NCBI RefSeq assembly: GCF_000513955.1
Contig: NZ_AZUZ01000018.1
Coordinates: 19,554-83,553 of the forward strand
DNA from: Pseudoxanthomonas suwonensis J47
GTDB taxonomy: Bacteria; Pseudomonadota; Gammaproteobacteria; Xanthomonadales; Xanthomonadaceae
Length of the DNA stretch: 64,000 nt
Direction of reading: 5' to 3'
The notes under the pieces: generated by a model
Database searches by the model: none
The model's input: the letters and a program-made list of their open reading frames with translations, nothing else
Told to the model about the DNA's origin: nothing
Shown here: one piece after another, positions 36,812 through 44,814 of the stretch
Numbering within the stretch: position 1 is the first letter of the stretch
Layout of the letters: the number at the start of each line of letters is the position of its first letter
Made by a program: the position numbers and the translations under genes

Positions 36812-37120
36812 ATGAACGACGGTTTCGTTGCGCTGTACATCTTCATGCTGGCGGCCATCGCCGGCCACGTGATCATCTCGCGGGTGCCGGTGATCCTGCA
36901 TACGCCGCTGATGTCCGGGTCCAACTTCATCCACGGCATCGTCCTGATCGGCGCGATGGTGGTGCTGGGCCATGCCGACACCCCCCTGGAGAAGGCGATC
37001 GGCTTCGTCGCCGTGGTCCTGGGCGCCGGCAACGCCGCCGGCGGCTACGTGGTCACCGAGCGCATGCTGGAGATGTTCAAGAGCAGCAGGAAGCCGTCCG
37101 CCGGCGAAGGTGGCAAGTGA
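36812..37120 (+). CDS. pntA2: NAD(P) transhydrogenase alpha subunit, part 2 (membrane)
   Basis: This 102-aa protein has three hydrophobic helices and the PntAB signature (LYIFMLAAIAGHVIISRVPVILHTPLMSGSNFIHGIVLIGAMVVLG). It is the membrane dII part of the alpha subunit that is fused to dI in E. coli. ATG at 36812 follows a GGCGG-type ribosome-binding region; an in-frame ATG at 36752 precedes any homology. Its stop overlaps the next gene by GTGA. Confidence 0.93.
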   Translation: MNDGFVALYIFMLAAIAGHVIISRVPVILHTPLMSGSNFIHGIVLIGAMVVLGHADTPLEKAIGFVAVVLGAGNAAGGYVVTERMLEMFKSSRKPSAGEGGK

Positions 37121-37608
37121 GCGCCCATGGTGCGGCACGCGACCGTTCCGGGGCGCGCAGGCTGTTCCAGGCGGCCAGCTACCTGCAGTACCCGTTCATG
37201 CTGCTGGCACTGTTCTACGTGATGCGGCCGTATTTCACCGGCTTCGCCTCGATCTTCACGGACTTCAACCTGGCCCTGCTGCATGCCGGCGTCGGCATCG
37301 GCTTCTCTTCGCTGCAGGATCCGACCACGACCCAGAACGACGTGTCGCGCAAGGTCTGGGAGGATCCGCGCAAGGGCAACCTGGCGATCGGGATCATCGT
37401 CGGTGCCGTGGCGCTGGCCCTCGGCGGCGGCCTGGCCGGGCTGTACCTGGGCGGCGCGCGCTGGTCGCAGCTGGCGATGGGCCTGGTGGGGCTGGGCCTG
37501 GGCCTGTTCGCGCTGCTCAAGACCGCGATCGAGATGTTCGAGCACCATCGACTGGACCGTAATCCGTCGCGCGCGGCGCGTACGGGCAACGAAGGGGACG
37601 AGGCATGA
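37117..37608 (+). CDS. Unknown membrane protein inside the pnt operon
   Basis: This 163-aa protein starts at GTG 37117, overlapping the pntA2 stop, and its own stop overlaps the pntB start (ATGA). It contains about four hydrophobic helices (YLQYPFMLLALFYVM, ILQ-free segment LALLHAGVGIGFSSL, IAIGIIVGAVALALGGGLAGLYLG and LAMGLVGLGLGLFALLKTAIEMF). A polar motif SSLQDPTTTQNDVSRKVWEDPRKG joins helices two and three. I do not recognise the family by name. The tight coupling on both sides says it is made with the transhydrogenase and could be an accessory membrane subunit. Confidence 0.8.
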   Translation: MSAHGAARDRSGARRLFQAASYLQYPFMLLALFYVMRPYFTGFASIFTDFNLALLHAGVGIGFSSLQDPTTTQNDVSRKVWEDPRKGNLAIGIIVGAVALALGGGLAGLYLGGARWSQLAMGLVGLGLGLFALLKTAIEMFEHHRLDRNPSRAARTGNEGDEA

Positions 37609-39032
37609 GTGGCAGCGAATTCGATATCCGTACCTGGCTGGTCGGCGCCAGCTACCTGGTGGCGGCCACGCTGTTCCTGCTGGGGCTGCAGCGCATGGCC
37701 TCGCCGGCGACGGCGCGCAGCGGCATCCACTGGGCCGGCGTGGGCATGCTGCTGGCCACCGCGGCGACCTTCCTGCTCCCGGGCCTGCACAACCTTCCAC
37801 TGATAGTCGTCGCGCTGGTGATCGGCACGGTGGCGGCGTGGATTTCCGGCAAGAAGGTGGCGATCACCGACATGCCGCAGATGGTGGCGCTGTACAACGG
37901 CATGGGCGGCGGCTCGGCCGCGGCCATCGGCGCGGTGGAGCTGCTGCGCTTCTCGGCGCTGGCGCAGGGCGGCGAAGTCGCCGTCGCGGGACCGGGCGTG
38001 GTGGTGCTGACCCTGGCGGTGCTGGGTTCGGCGATCGGCGCGGTGTCGCTGTCCGGTTCGATCATCGCCTGGGCCAAGCTCGACGGCCGCCTCGACAAGC
38101 GCGTGGTGTTCCCCGGGCAGCAGGCGTTCAACCTGCTGGTCGCGGTGGCGATGGCGGTGCTGGGCGTGCTCGCCGCCACCACCTTGCAGCCCTGGGCGAT
38201 CGTCGCTTTCTTCCTGGTCGCGCTGCTGCTGGGCGTGCTGATGACCTTGCCGATCGGCGGCGCCGACATGCCGGTGGTGATCTCGCTGTACAACGCATTC
38301 ACCGGCCTGGCGGTGTCGTTCGAAGGCTACGTGCTGGGCAACGAGGCGCTGATCATCGCCGGCATGATGGTCGGCGCGGCCGGCATCCTGCTGACCCGGC
38401 TGATGGCCAAGGCGATGAACCGGCCGATCTCCGGGGTGCTGTTCGGCAGCTTCGGCGGCGGCGGACAGGCGCAGGAGATCACCGGCTCGCAGAAGCCGAT
38501 CGAGGCCGGCGACGTGGCGGCGATGATGGCCTATGCCGAGCGCGTGGTGATCGTGCCCGGCTACGGCCTGGCCGTGGCCCAGGCCCAGCACAAGATCTGG
38601 GAGCTGGCGCAGCGCCTGATCGACCGCGGGGTCAAGGTGAAGTTCGCGATCCACCCGGTGGCCGGACGCATGCCCGGGCACATGAACGTGCTGCTGGCCG
38701 AGGCTGGCGTGCCCTACGACCTGATCGCGGACATGGACGACATCAACCCGGAGTTCCCGACCACCGACGTGTCGCTGGTGATCGGCGCCAACGACGTGGT
38801 CAACCCGGTGGCGAAGACCGATCCGGCCAGTCCGATCTACGGCATGCCGATCCTGGACGTGGTCGAATCGAGGAACGTCGTGGTGATCAAGCGCGGCAAG
38901 GGCACCGGCTTCGCCGGCATCGAGAACGCGCTGTTCTACGCCGACAACACCCGCATGCTCTACGGCGACGGCGCGGAAATGGCCAGCGCGCTGGTCAGCG
39001 AACTGAAGGCGCTGGACGGCGGCGGGCACTGA
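37605..39032 (+). CDS. pntB: NAD(P) transhydrogenase beta subunit
   Basis: This 475-aa protein has about nine membrane helices (dII) followed by the NADP(H)-binding dIII domain with VIVPGYGLAVAQAQHKIWELA, the NADP site GRMPGHMNVLLAEAGVPYD, and GANDVVNPVAKTDPASPIYGMPIL. It couples hydride transfer between NADH and NADP+ to proton movement. ATG at 37605 overlaps the upstream unknown membrane gene by four bases. Confidence 0.97.
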   Translation: MSGSEFDIRTWLVGASYLVAATLFLLGLQRMASPATARSGIHWAGVGMLLATAATFLLPGLHNLPLIVVALVIGTVAAWISGKKVAITDMPQMVALYNGMGGGSAAAIGAVELLRFSALAQGGEVAVAGPGVVVLTLAVLGSAIGAVSLSGSIIAWAKLDGRLDKRVVFPGQQAFNLLVAVAMAVLGVLAATTLQPWAIVAFFLVALLLGVLMTLPIGGADMPVVISLYNAFTGLAVSFEGYVLGNEALIIAGMMVGAAGILLTRLMAKAMNRPISGVLFGSFGGGGQAQEITGSQKPIEAGDVAAMMAYAERVVIVPGYGLAVAQAQHKIWELAQRLIDRGVKVKFAIHPVAGRMPGHMNVLLAEAGVPYDLIADMDDINPEFPTTDVSLVIGANDVVNPVAKTDPASPIYGMPILDVVESRNVVVIKRGKGTGFAGIENALFYADNTRMLYGDGAEMASALVSELKALDGGGH

Positions 39033-39073
39033 GGCGCCAAACACCGGACCGGATCTACAGGGGGAGACGGGGA

Positions 39074-39760
39074 ATGAAAACTGCAAACCTGGTGGCCAGG
39101 CTGGGCGGCGCCTGCCTGTGCCTGTCTGCAACCCTGGCCTGTGCCCAGGATGCATCCCGGAAAGAGGGATGGTGGGCCGAGGTCCGGGGCGAGGAATCTC
39201 CCGCTGCCGAAGCAGCCGTCGAGGCTCCTGCGGGCGGCACGGAACTGACCCAGCCCAGTGGCGCGCTGCTGCCTCCCGGCGCGGCTAGCCGAGGGGCTTT
39301 CGAATGCGTGGAAGTGCGACGCTTCGAGGTCGGCGCAGGCGACGGATTCATCACCAGCAAGGAAACCGCGAGGGCTGCCACCATCCCGCAAGCGCGGCTG
39401 GACGACCTGCAGCGTGCCGTTGCCGGGCAGGTGCCGGAAAAGGCCCGTGGGTTGCGTGCGACCCTGGTCGGCCCGTCCTGGCCGGCTTGCCCGGACCCGG
39501 AGCGCGCCCTCGTCCTGGGGGGGCGCGTGGTCGACTACAAGGCCGGCAACCAGGCCCTGCGTTACTTCGTCGGCTTCGGTGCCGGAGCGCAGAAATTCGC
39601 AGTCGAGGTCTGGCTGGCCCGGAAGTCCGACGGAGCGCTCGTGGCGCGCGACGAAGTGGTCGATCGGAAGGTTGGTGGCTGGTTGGGCGGGCAATCCGAA
39701 AAGGGCGTTGAAGACTTTGCGGAGAAGGTCGGAGGCTTCGTTCGCGACAGCTTGCGCTGA
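39074..39760 (+). CDS. DUF4410-type exported protein
   Basis: This 228-aa protein has a signal peptide (LVARLGGACLCLSATLACAQ/D) and a low-complexity linker to about 75. The C-terminal domain has ERALVLGGRVVDYKAGNQALRYFVGFGAGAQKFAVEVWLARKSDGALVARDEVVDRKVGGWLGG, which fits DUF4410. LACAQ does not make a standard lipobox with Cys at +1 of the cleavage site, so lipidation is uncertain. It follows pntB by 41 bases and may be co-transcribed, but a functional link to transhydrogenase is not obvious. Function is unknown. Confidence 0.78.
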   Translation: MKTANLVARLGGACLCLSATLACAQDASRKEGWWAEVRGEESPAAEAAVEAPAGGTELTQPSGALLPPGAASRGAFECVEVRRFEVGAGDGFITSKETARAATIPQARLDDLQRAVAGQVPEKARGLRATLVGPSWPACPDPERALVLGGRVVDYKAGNQALRYFVGFGAGAQKFAVEVWLARKSDGALVARDEVVDRKVGGWLGGQSEKGVEDFAEKVGGFVRDSLR

Positions 39761-39785
39761 ATTGCTAGATTCCTGTCAGCCGACG

Positions 39786-39810
39786 AAAAGGCCCGGGCAA
39801 TGCCCGGGCC
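39786..39810 (-). terminator. Terminator downstream of the TonB-dependent receptor gene
   Basis: A perfect 9-bp stem (GGCCCGGGC with GCCCGGGCC) closes an AAT loop. On the minus strand it is followed by TTTTC, so it works best for the receptor transcript, about 225 bases after its stop. It may also serve the convergent DUF4410 gene. Confidence 0.75.
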
Positions 39811-40035
39811 GGGTCCGCGAGGCGACGGTCGCATGCTTGCGCATGGGCCGGGCGCACCCGCCTGGGAGGGGAAGGGTCGCGGACACCTGCAGCCTCGCCG
39901 GTCCGCGCTGCCTGCGATGTGCCGGCTGGCACCGGCAACATGTGCGCAGGTTGCGCTTCGGCAGCCACGCGACGTGCAGTTGACCCGAAGAAGCCACGGC
40001 ACCTGATGGCGCCGTGGCCTCCGTGGTCGTGTCCG

Positions 40036-43026
40036 TCAGAAGCGCTGCTGGTACTTCATGTACACGAAGCGGCCGATGTCGAACTGGCCGGAGTAGGGCA
40101 CGCTGGAGCTGGGCTGGCTGTACAGCACCGGGCCGACGTGGTCGAACACGTTGTTGGCGCCCAGCGCCACCACGCCCCGCCACGGCGTGTTCCAGCGCAG
40201 CTCCAGGTCGTGGAAGGTGTTGGAGCCGACCCTTCGGTTCGCGCGGGTCTGCGCCGGGTTGGCGGCCACGTAGTCCGGGTCCGAGCATGCCTCCGGGAAC
40301 AGCGCCGCCGACAGGCAGGTTTCCTTCTGCGAGGAGTAGTAGCGCGCGCCCCAGGTCGCCCCCCACGGCCCGTGCTCCCAGCTGAGGCTGGCGTTGGAGC
40401 GGACGCGGAAGGTGCCGACGAAACCGGGGGAAGTCGCCCAGCCGACCAGCTGCTGCGGCAGCGTGTCGGGGTTGGTGTCGGTCTTGATCTCGTCGCGGAC
40501 GGTGTAGGTGCTCTGCCACACCAGGGCGAAGCGGCCAAAGCCGGTGTCCATCCGGTAGCCGAGGTCGAAGTCGAAGCCCTCGGCCTCGCGGTAGCCGGCG
40601 TTGATGCCGGCGAAGGACAGACTGTTGACGAAGCCAAGGGTCGGGTCGCGGGTGAAGTCGACGCAGCGCGACGCGTCGCCCTGGATGTAGCAGTCGTTGA
40701 GCGTCTGCGTGGGACTGTCGGCGACGATCGTGTCCTCGATCCGGATCTTCCACCAGTCCAGGCTCATGTTCAGGCCCTCGAGGAACGGTGGGCTCCAGAC
40801 CAGGCCGAAGGTGTACGACTCGGAACTCTCCGGGCGCAGCTGGTCGTTGGAGCCGGCGAAGAACGCCACCGGCGTCTGCGAGTTCGGCGCGCCGGCCGGG
40901 GTGAAGCCCTGCGCCAGCTGGCGGAAGCTGTCGGCGTTGGCGATGTCCTGGGCGCAGCGCGCGCGCACCCGGGCGTTGGAGGCCGAGGCGCCGAACAGCG
41001 TGTCGCACGGGTCGGTGAAGGTGGCGAAGGTCTGCGCGCCGCCGCCGTAGAGGTCGTTGATGGTGGGCGCGCGGAAGCCTTCGGCCCATGTGCCGCGGAC
41101 CAGCAGCGACTCGATAGGCTTCCACTTGAAGCCGACCTTGCTGTTGGTGGTGTCGCCGAAGGTGTCGTAGTCCGAGTAGCGGCTGGCCACGGAGAAGCTC
41201 AGCTCGCGCGCACCCGGCAGGTCCGCCAGCACCGGCAGGTACAGCTCGGCGTAGACCTCGTCGACGCTGTAGCTGCCGCGCGTAGGTCCTGCCGACAAGG
41301 TGGTGGAGTTGCCGGTGACGGCCATCGCGTCGGGCACGAAGCGCCCGGATTCTTTTCGGTTCTCCACGCCGACGGCGAAGGCCGCGTCGCCACCGGGCAG
41401 GGCGAACAGCGAGCCGGACAGCAGCGCGCTGAATGCCTCGGTCTCGGCCACGCCCGAGGAGTTGAGCGTCTGGAACAGGAAGTCGCGCAGCTCCGGGTTG
41501 CCGGTCAGGCCGCCGTCGCCGGTGCGGCCGTAGGGGATGAAGGGGTTCCACGGCACGCAGCTGGCCAGCGGCACCGGGTCGTCGGGCGTGCCGCACTGGA
41601 CCACGCCGTCGGCGTTGAGGAACGAAGGCCCCACCGCCTCGGCCACGCGGGACAGGTTGAGGTTCCCGTAGTTCTCCTGGGTGACCTTGTTGCGGTTGTA
41701 GAGGTAGCCGACTTCCCAGTCGAACACCCGCGAGCCGGCGTCGAAGCTGCCTTCCAGCGCCGCGCTGAAGCGCCAGGTGGTCGAGGTCGGCCGGTCCACC
41801 CGCGGGATCTCCCAGGTCCGCCGCCAGAACGTCACCTGCTGCGGCTCGGCATTACCGTGATGGCTGCCGAGCGGGTTGTAGTAGCTGTCCTCGGACATGG
41901 CGATGCCGAAGGCCGCGCTCTGGAACGGGTAGCCGGCGATCTGCCGCTCGGCCTCGCGCTCGCTGTAGAGCATGCTGCCGCGCAGGCGCACCCGCGGGGT
42001 CAGGTCGTAGGTGCCGTCGACGAACAGTGCGCGGCTCTGCAGCGGCGTGCGCAGGTGCATCTGCAGGTTGGCATTGCTCTTGTCCGTGGTGGAGCCGGCC
42101 GGATCTGCGGCGCTGTTGCCGACGTTGGTGTCCAGCGCGTGGTAATTGCCGATGTCGCGCCAGTCGGCGCCGGCGTCGAGCACGCGGTTGCCGCCGAGTG
42201 AGGAAGGCAGGTTGATCACGCCCCACTGGCTGACCGTGGTCCAGCCGCGGGTCGGATGGCGGTAGCTCTGCGGATAGGCGCTGTAGGGGCGGTCGCCGGC
42301 CATCACCGCTTCCTCCTTGCGGTACTCCACCGCAGCGGTGAGCGAGCCGCGTTCGCCGGTGAAGCCGAGTACCAGGTCGGCGCGCGTCGTGTCGCCGTCG
42401 CCCTCGCTGTACTGGCCGAAGTAGGCGCCGGCCGAGGCGCCTTCGAAGCCGGAGCGGGTGATGATGTTGACCACGCCGGCGATGGCGTCCGAGCCGTACA
42501 CGGAAGAGGCGCCGTCCTTCAGCACCTCGATACGCTCCACCGCGGCGGTAGGGATCAGCGACACGTCCTGGAAGCCGGAGGTACTGATACCCAGGCGCTT
42601 GCCGTTGACCAGTACCAGGGTGCGGGTGGTGCCGAGGTTGCGCATGCTGATGAACTGCCCGCCGACGTTCTCGCCGGCCAGCAGCGGCTGCGCGCGGCTG
42701 ATCGCCGGGGCGCCGACGGCGGACACGTTCTGCAGGATCTCGGCGACCGACTGGAAGCCCTGCTTCTCGATGTCGGCGCGGGTGATGGTGAGCACCGGCG
42801 TCTCGGTTTCCAGGTCGACCTGGCGGATGCGGCTGCCGGTCACCTCGACGCGGTCGAGGGTGGTGGGCGCGTCGTTCTCCTGCGCGGAGGCTGCCGTGGC
42901 GGCGGTGAGCGTGGCGGCGAGGGCCAGGACGATGGCGTCGTGCAACCGCGTCGACGTGGGCTTCGGGAAAGAGGGGGGCGGCGCGGCATGGCGCCGCAGG
43001 TTGCGATGGGGCTTCCGCATGGACAT
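40036..43026 (-). CDS. TonB-dependent outer membrane receptor
   Basis: This 996-aa receptor has a long N-terminal leader (about 1-48, basic then hydrophobic, ending ATAASAQ). A TonB-box-like region follows (TTLDRVEVTGSRIRQVD), then the plug domain (PVLTITRADIEKQGFQSVAEILQNVSAVGA ... VERIEVLKDGASSVYGSDAIAGVVNIITRSGF). A large beta-barrel ends with Phe (FVYMKYQQRF), as outer membrane insertion requires. The plug opening resembles receptors abundant in Xanthomonadaceae that take up peptides, carbohydrates or siderophores; the ligand is unknown. No transporter, FecR or sigma gene is adjacent on this strand to give a clue. Confidence 0.95.
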   Translation of the reverse strand: MSMRKPHRNLRRHAAPPPSFPKPTSTRLHDAIVLALAATLTAATAASAQENDAPTTLDRVEVTGSRIRQVDLETETPVLTITRADIEKQGFQSVAEILQNVSAVGAPAISRAQPLLAGENVGGQFISMRNLGTTRTLVLVNGKRLGISTSGFQDVSLIPTAAVERIEVLKDGASSVYGSDAIAGVVNIITRSGFEGASAGAYFGQYSEGDGDTTRADLVLGFTGERGSLTAAVEYRKEEAVMAGDRPYSAYPQSYRHPTRGWTTVSQWGVINLPSSLGGNRVLDAGADWRDIGNYHALDTNVGNSAADPAGSTTDKSNANLQMHLRTPLQSRALFVDGTYDLTPRVRLRGSMLYSEREAERQIAGYPFQSAAFGIAMSEDSYYNPLGSHHGNAEPQQVTFWRRTWEIPRVDRPTSTTWRFSAALEGSFDAGSRVFDWEVGYLYNRNKVTQENYGNLNLSRVAEAVGPSFLNADGVVQCGTPDDPVPLASCVPWNPFIPYGRTGDGGLTGNPELRDFLFQTLNSSGVAETEAFSALLSGSLFALPGGDAAFAVGVENRKESGRFVPDAMAVTGNSTTLSAGPTRGSYSVDEVYAELYLPVLADLPGARELSFSVASRYSDYDTFGDTTNSKVGFKWKPIESLLVRGTWAEGFRAPTINDLYGGGAQTFATFTDPCDTLFGASASNARVRARCAQDIANADSFRQLAQGFTPAGAPNSQTPVAFFAGSNDQLRPESSESYTFGLVWSPPFLEGLNMSLDWWKIRIEDTIVADSPTQTLNDCYIQGDASRCVDFTRDPTLGFVNSLSFAGINAGYREAEGFDFDLGYRMDTGFGRFALVWQSTYTVRDEIKTDTNPDTLPQQLVGWATSPGFVGTFRVRSNASLSWEHGPWGATWGARYYSSQKETCLSAALFPEACSDPDYVAANPAQTRANRRVGSNTFHDLELRWNTPWRGVVALGANNVFDHVGPVLYSQPSSSVPYSGQFDIGRFVYMKYQQRF

Positions 43027-43151
43027 TGTCGACTCCGCATGGTGGATGCGTGGCGTGCGCCGCGCGCTTCCAACCTACGAATCGTTAACGCCTGCCGGTG
43101 TGCGGCCCTGGTCCTGGAACGTGTGCGCGCGTTGCGCAAAGCGCATGCGCT

Positions 43152-43658
43152 TCAGCTGCCATGTATCTCCACGCGCACTGGGCCCGTGCTTCCTGCAGAC
43201 GCAAGACGCGCAAACAGCGCGATCGGAACGCCGACCAGCAGCATGTGGGCGACGATGCTGCACGCGACCCACAGCGGATCGCGCGGTTGCGCGCCGGCTG
43301 CGGACAGGGGCACGACCACGAGGTTCATCGCCGCATAGAGGAGCAGGCCATAGGCCGCGCCGCACAGACAGGGACGGCGTAGCAGCAACGGCACCCGCCG
43401 CGCGGCCAGCACGTACGCGGCCGCCATCGCCGTGGCGATGGCGAAGTGCAGGGCCAGGCCGAGCGTCGCGCTGGCGGCACCTCCGTCGAAGCTGGCGGGC
43501 CCCAGTGCGCCCGCCGCCACGCTCTGCAGGATGCGCAGTGGACCGACCCCGGCCTTGAGCCACCAGAACGCCATCGCGTAGAGGATGTCGAGGCTGCCGG
43601 CGACCAGGCCGCCGAGCGCGATGGCGACGGCGGGATGGAGCGGCCGTGCGCGGCTCAT
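43152..43658 (-). CDS. Conserved four-helix membrane protein
   Basis: This 168-aa protein has four hydrophobic segments: VAIALGGLVAGSLDILYAMAFWWL, LGLALHFAIATAMAAAYVLA, GAAYGLLLYAAMNLVVVPLSA and WVACSIVAHMLLVGVPIALFARL. The motifs GSLDILYA, PLRILQSVAAGALG and MNLVVVPLSA recur in a widespread uncharacterised family. Its ATG overlaps the AraC regulator stop by four bases, so the regulator and this protein are made from one message. Function is unknown; it may be a target or partner of the regulator. Confidence 0.75.
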   Translation of the reverse strand: MSRARPLHPAVAIALGGLVAGSLDILYAMAFWWLKAGVGPLRILQSVAAGALGPASFDGGAASATLGLALHFAIATAMAAAYVLAARRVPLLLRRPCLCGAAYGLLLYAAMNLVVVPLSAAGAQPRDPLWVACSIVAHMLLVGVPIALFARLASAGSTGPVRVEIHGS

Positions 43659-44542
43659 GCCTGCGGCCCGCAGGCGAGGGGAATGCTGGGCGCTGGCCGT
43701 GGCACGCGCGTCGCGAGGCCCGATTTCCGCGCCTGCGTGGCGGTGACGCCGAAGGCCTGCTTGAACGCGCGGCAGTACGCGCTCTGGCTCTCGAAGCCCA
43801 GCGAATCGGCGATCTCGCAGATCGGCATCTGCGTATGCCGGACCAGCCGCCATGCCCGCTGCAGGCGCAGCCGCGCGGCGTACTCGGACGGCGTCTCGCC
43901 GAACACCTGGCGGTAGATGCGCAGCAGGTGGTGCGGCGAATAGTTGGCGCTGCCGGCCAGCTGCTGCAGTCCCGGCCGGCGTTCGACCTGGCGGCGGATC
44001 AGGCTTTGCGCACGCAGCAACCGCAGCAGGGTCTGCTTGCGCCGATGCAGGGTGCGGCCGGTGCAGCGCGCCAGGCAGTCGAGCAGGCGCGACTGTTCGC
44101 GCAGCAACGCACCGGCCAGCGCCGGCCAGGCGGCGTCGACCAGGTCGGCATCGCCGTCGCGACCGGCACGCACCAGCCGCAGCAGGGCGCGGGCGGCGCT
44201 GCGCGGGCACGGCGCCTCCCACGGCAGCGGCTCCACCGGGCCGCTGTGCCGGCTCCATGCCGCCAGCGGCGCGGACACGCCGATCGCATGGCCGCTGGCG
44301 ATGCCGGAGAGTTCGCCGTCGCGCCACACCAGCACGTGCCGCGCAGGCAGCGACCAGAAGTCGCCGCCGGCGCGCAGCTGCAGGTGGCCGGTCAGCGGCA
44401 GCAGCACGGTCAGCCAGTCGCGCTGCAGGCGGAACACCTGCGGCCGGCCGCGCGGCGACAGGCGCAGCACCTGCAGCGCGGGCGCGGTGGAGGCCGGCTC
44501 CGGGGAGGGGGAGGGTTCGGGTAAGACGGCAAGCCTGTGCAT
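43655..44542 (-). CDS. AraC-family transcriptional regulator
   Basis: This 295-aa protein has a C-terminal AraC/XylS domain with two helix-turn-helix units (LQQLAGSANYSPHHLLRIYRQVFGETPSEYAARLRLQRAWRLV and MPICEIADSLGFESQSAYCRAFKQAFGVTATQARK). The N-terminal 190 residues contain a cupin-like start (VFRLQRDWLTVLLPLTGHLQLRAGGDFWSLPARHVLVWRDGE) that may bind a ligand. It is divergent from the MocR-type regulator gene, with 272 bases between starts. Confidence 0.9.
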   Translation of the reverse strand: MHRLAVLPEPSPSPEPASTAPALQVLRLSPRGRPQVFRLQRDWLTVLLPLTGHLQLRAGGDFWSLPARHVLVWRDGELSGIASGHAIGVSAPLAAWSRHSGPVEPLPWEAPCPRSAARALLRLVRAGRDGDADLVDAAWPALAGALLREQSRLLDCLARCTGRTLHRRKQTLLRLLRAQSLIRRQVERRPGLQQLAGSANYSPHHLLRIYRQVFGETPSEYAARLRLQRAWRLVRHTQMPICEIADSLGFESQSAYCRAFKQAFGVTATQARKSGLATRVPRPAPSIPLACGPQA

Positions 44543-44630
44543 GCGACGCCGGTCCTCTTCGGGGGGGCCTCCGCCGGGCCGGCGGGACCGTGCGGTACCG
44601 ATGCTAGGCAGCCCCGTGGCCTGCTCACAG

Positions 44631-44800
44631 GACCAATCCGGTCGCGTTTGATCGGGCCAATCGCGACGGTTGTGTGCGCTGCGTCGAACGCGCGGGCTGC
44701 GCGTAGCGCGGACTTCCAGGCGCTCCGGCGGGCTGTGACGGCCGCAATGCCATGGTCGTAGCCAAGGCCTGCCCGAAGCGTTTCAATGGGACCAATCCGG
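44631..44800. promoter_or_regulatory. Repeated GACCAATCCGG sites, candidate MocR operators
   Basis: GACCAATCCGG occurs at 44631-44641 and again at 44790-44800. A related GCCAATCGCG lies at 44656-44665. All three are in the region between araC-type and mocR-type genes; the last is 15 bases before the mocR start. MocR/PdxR proteins bind short direct repeats next to their own gene. Confidence 0.5.
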
Positions 44801-44814
44801 CACGGAGCCCGGCC

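Noticed and set aside
37117..37608. Frame before GTG 37117 as a longer protein starting near 36667
   Set aside because: The upstream part is an out-of-frame shadow of pntA2, and hydrophobic protein-like sequence begins only after 37117.
44752..44814. Upstream in-frame ATG of the MocR-type gene
   Set aside because: It would add 21 residues without homology and place the GACCAATCCGG operator inside the coding region. The ATG at 44815 fits the family start.
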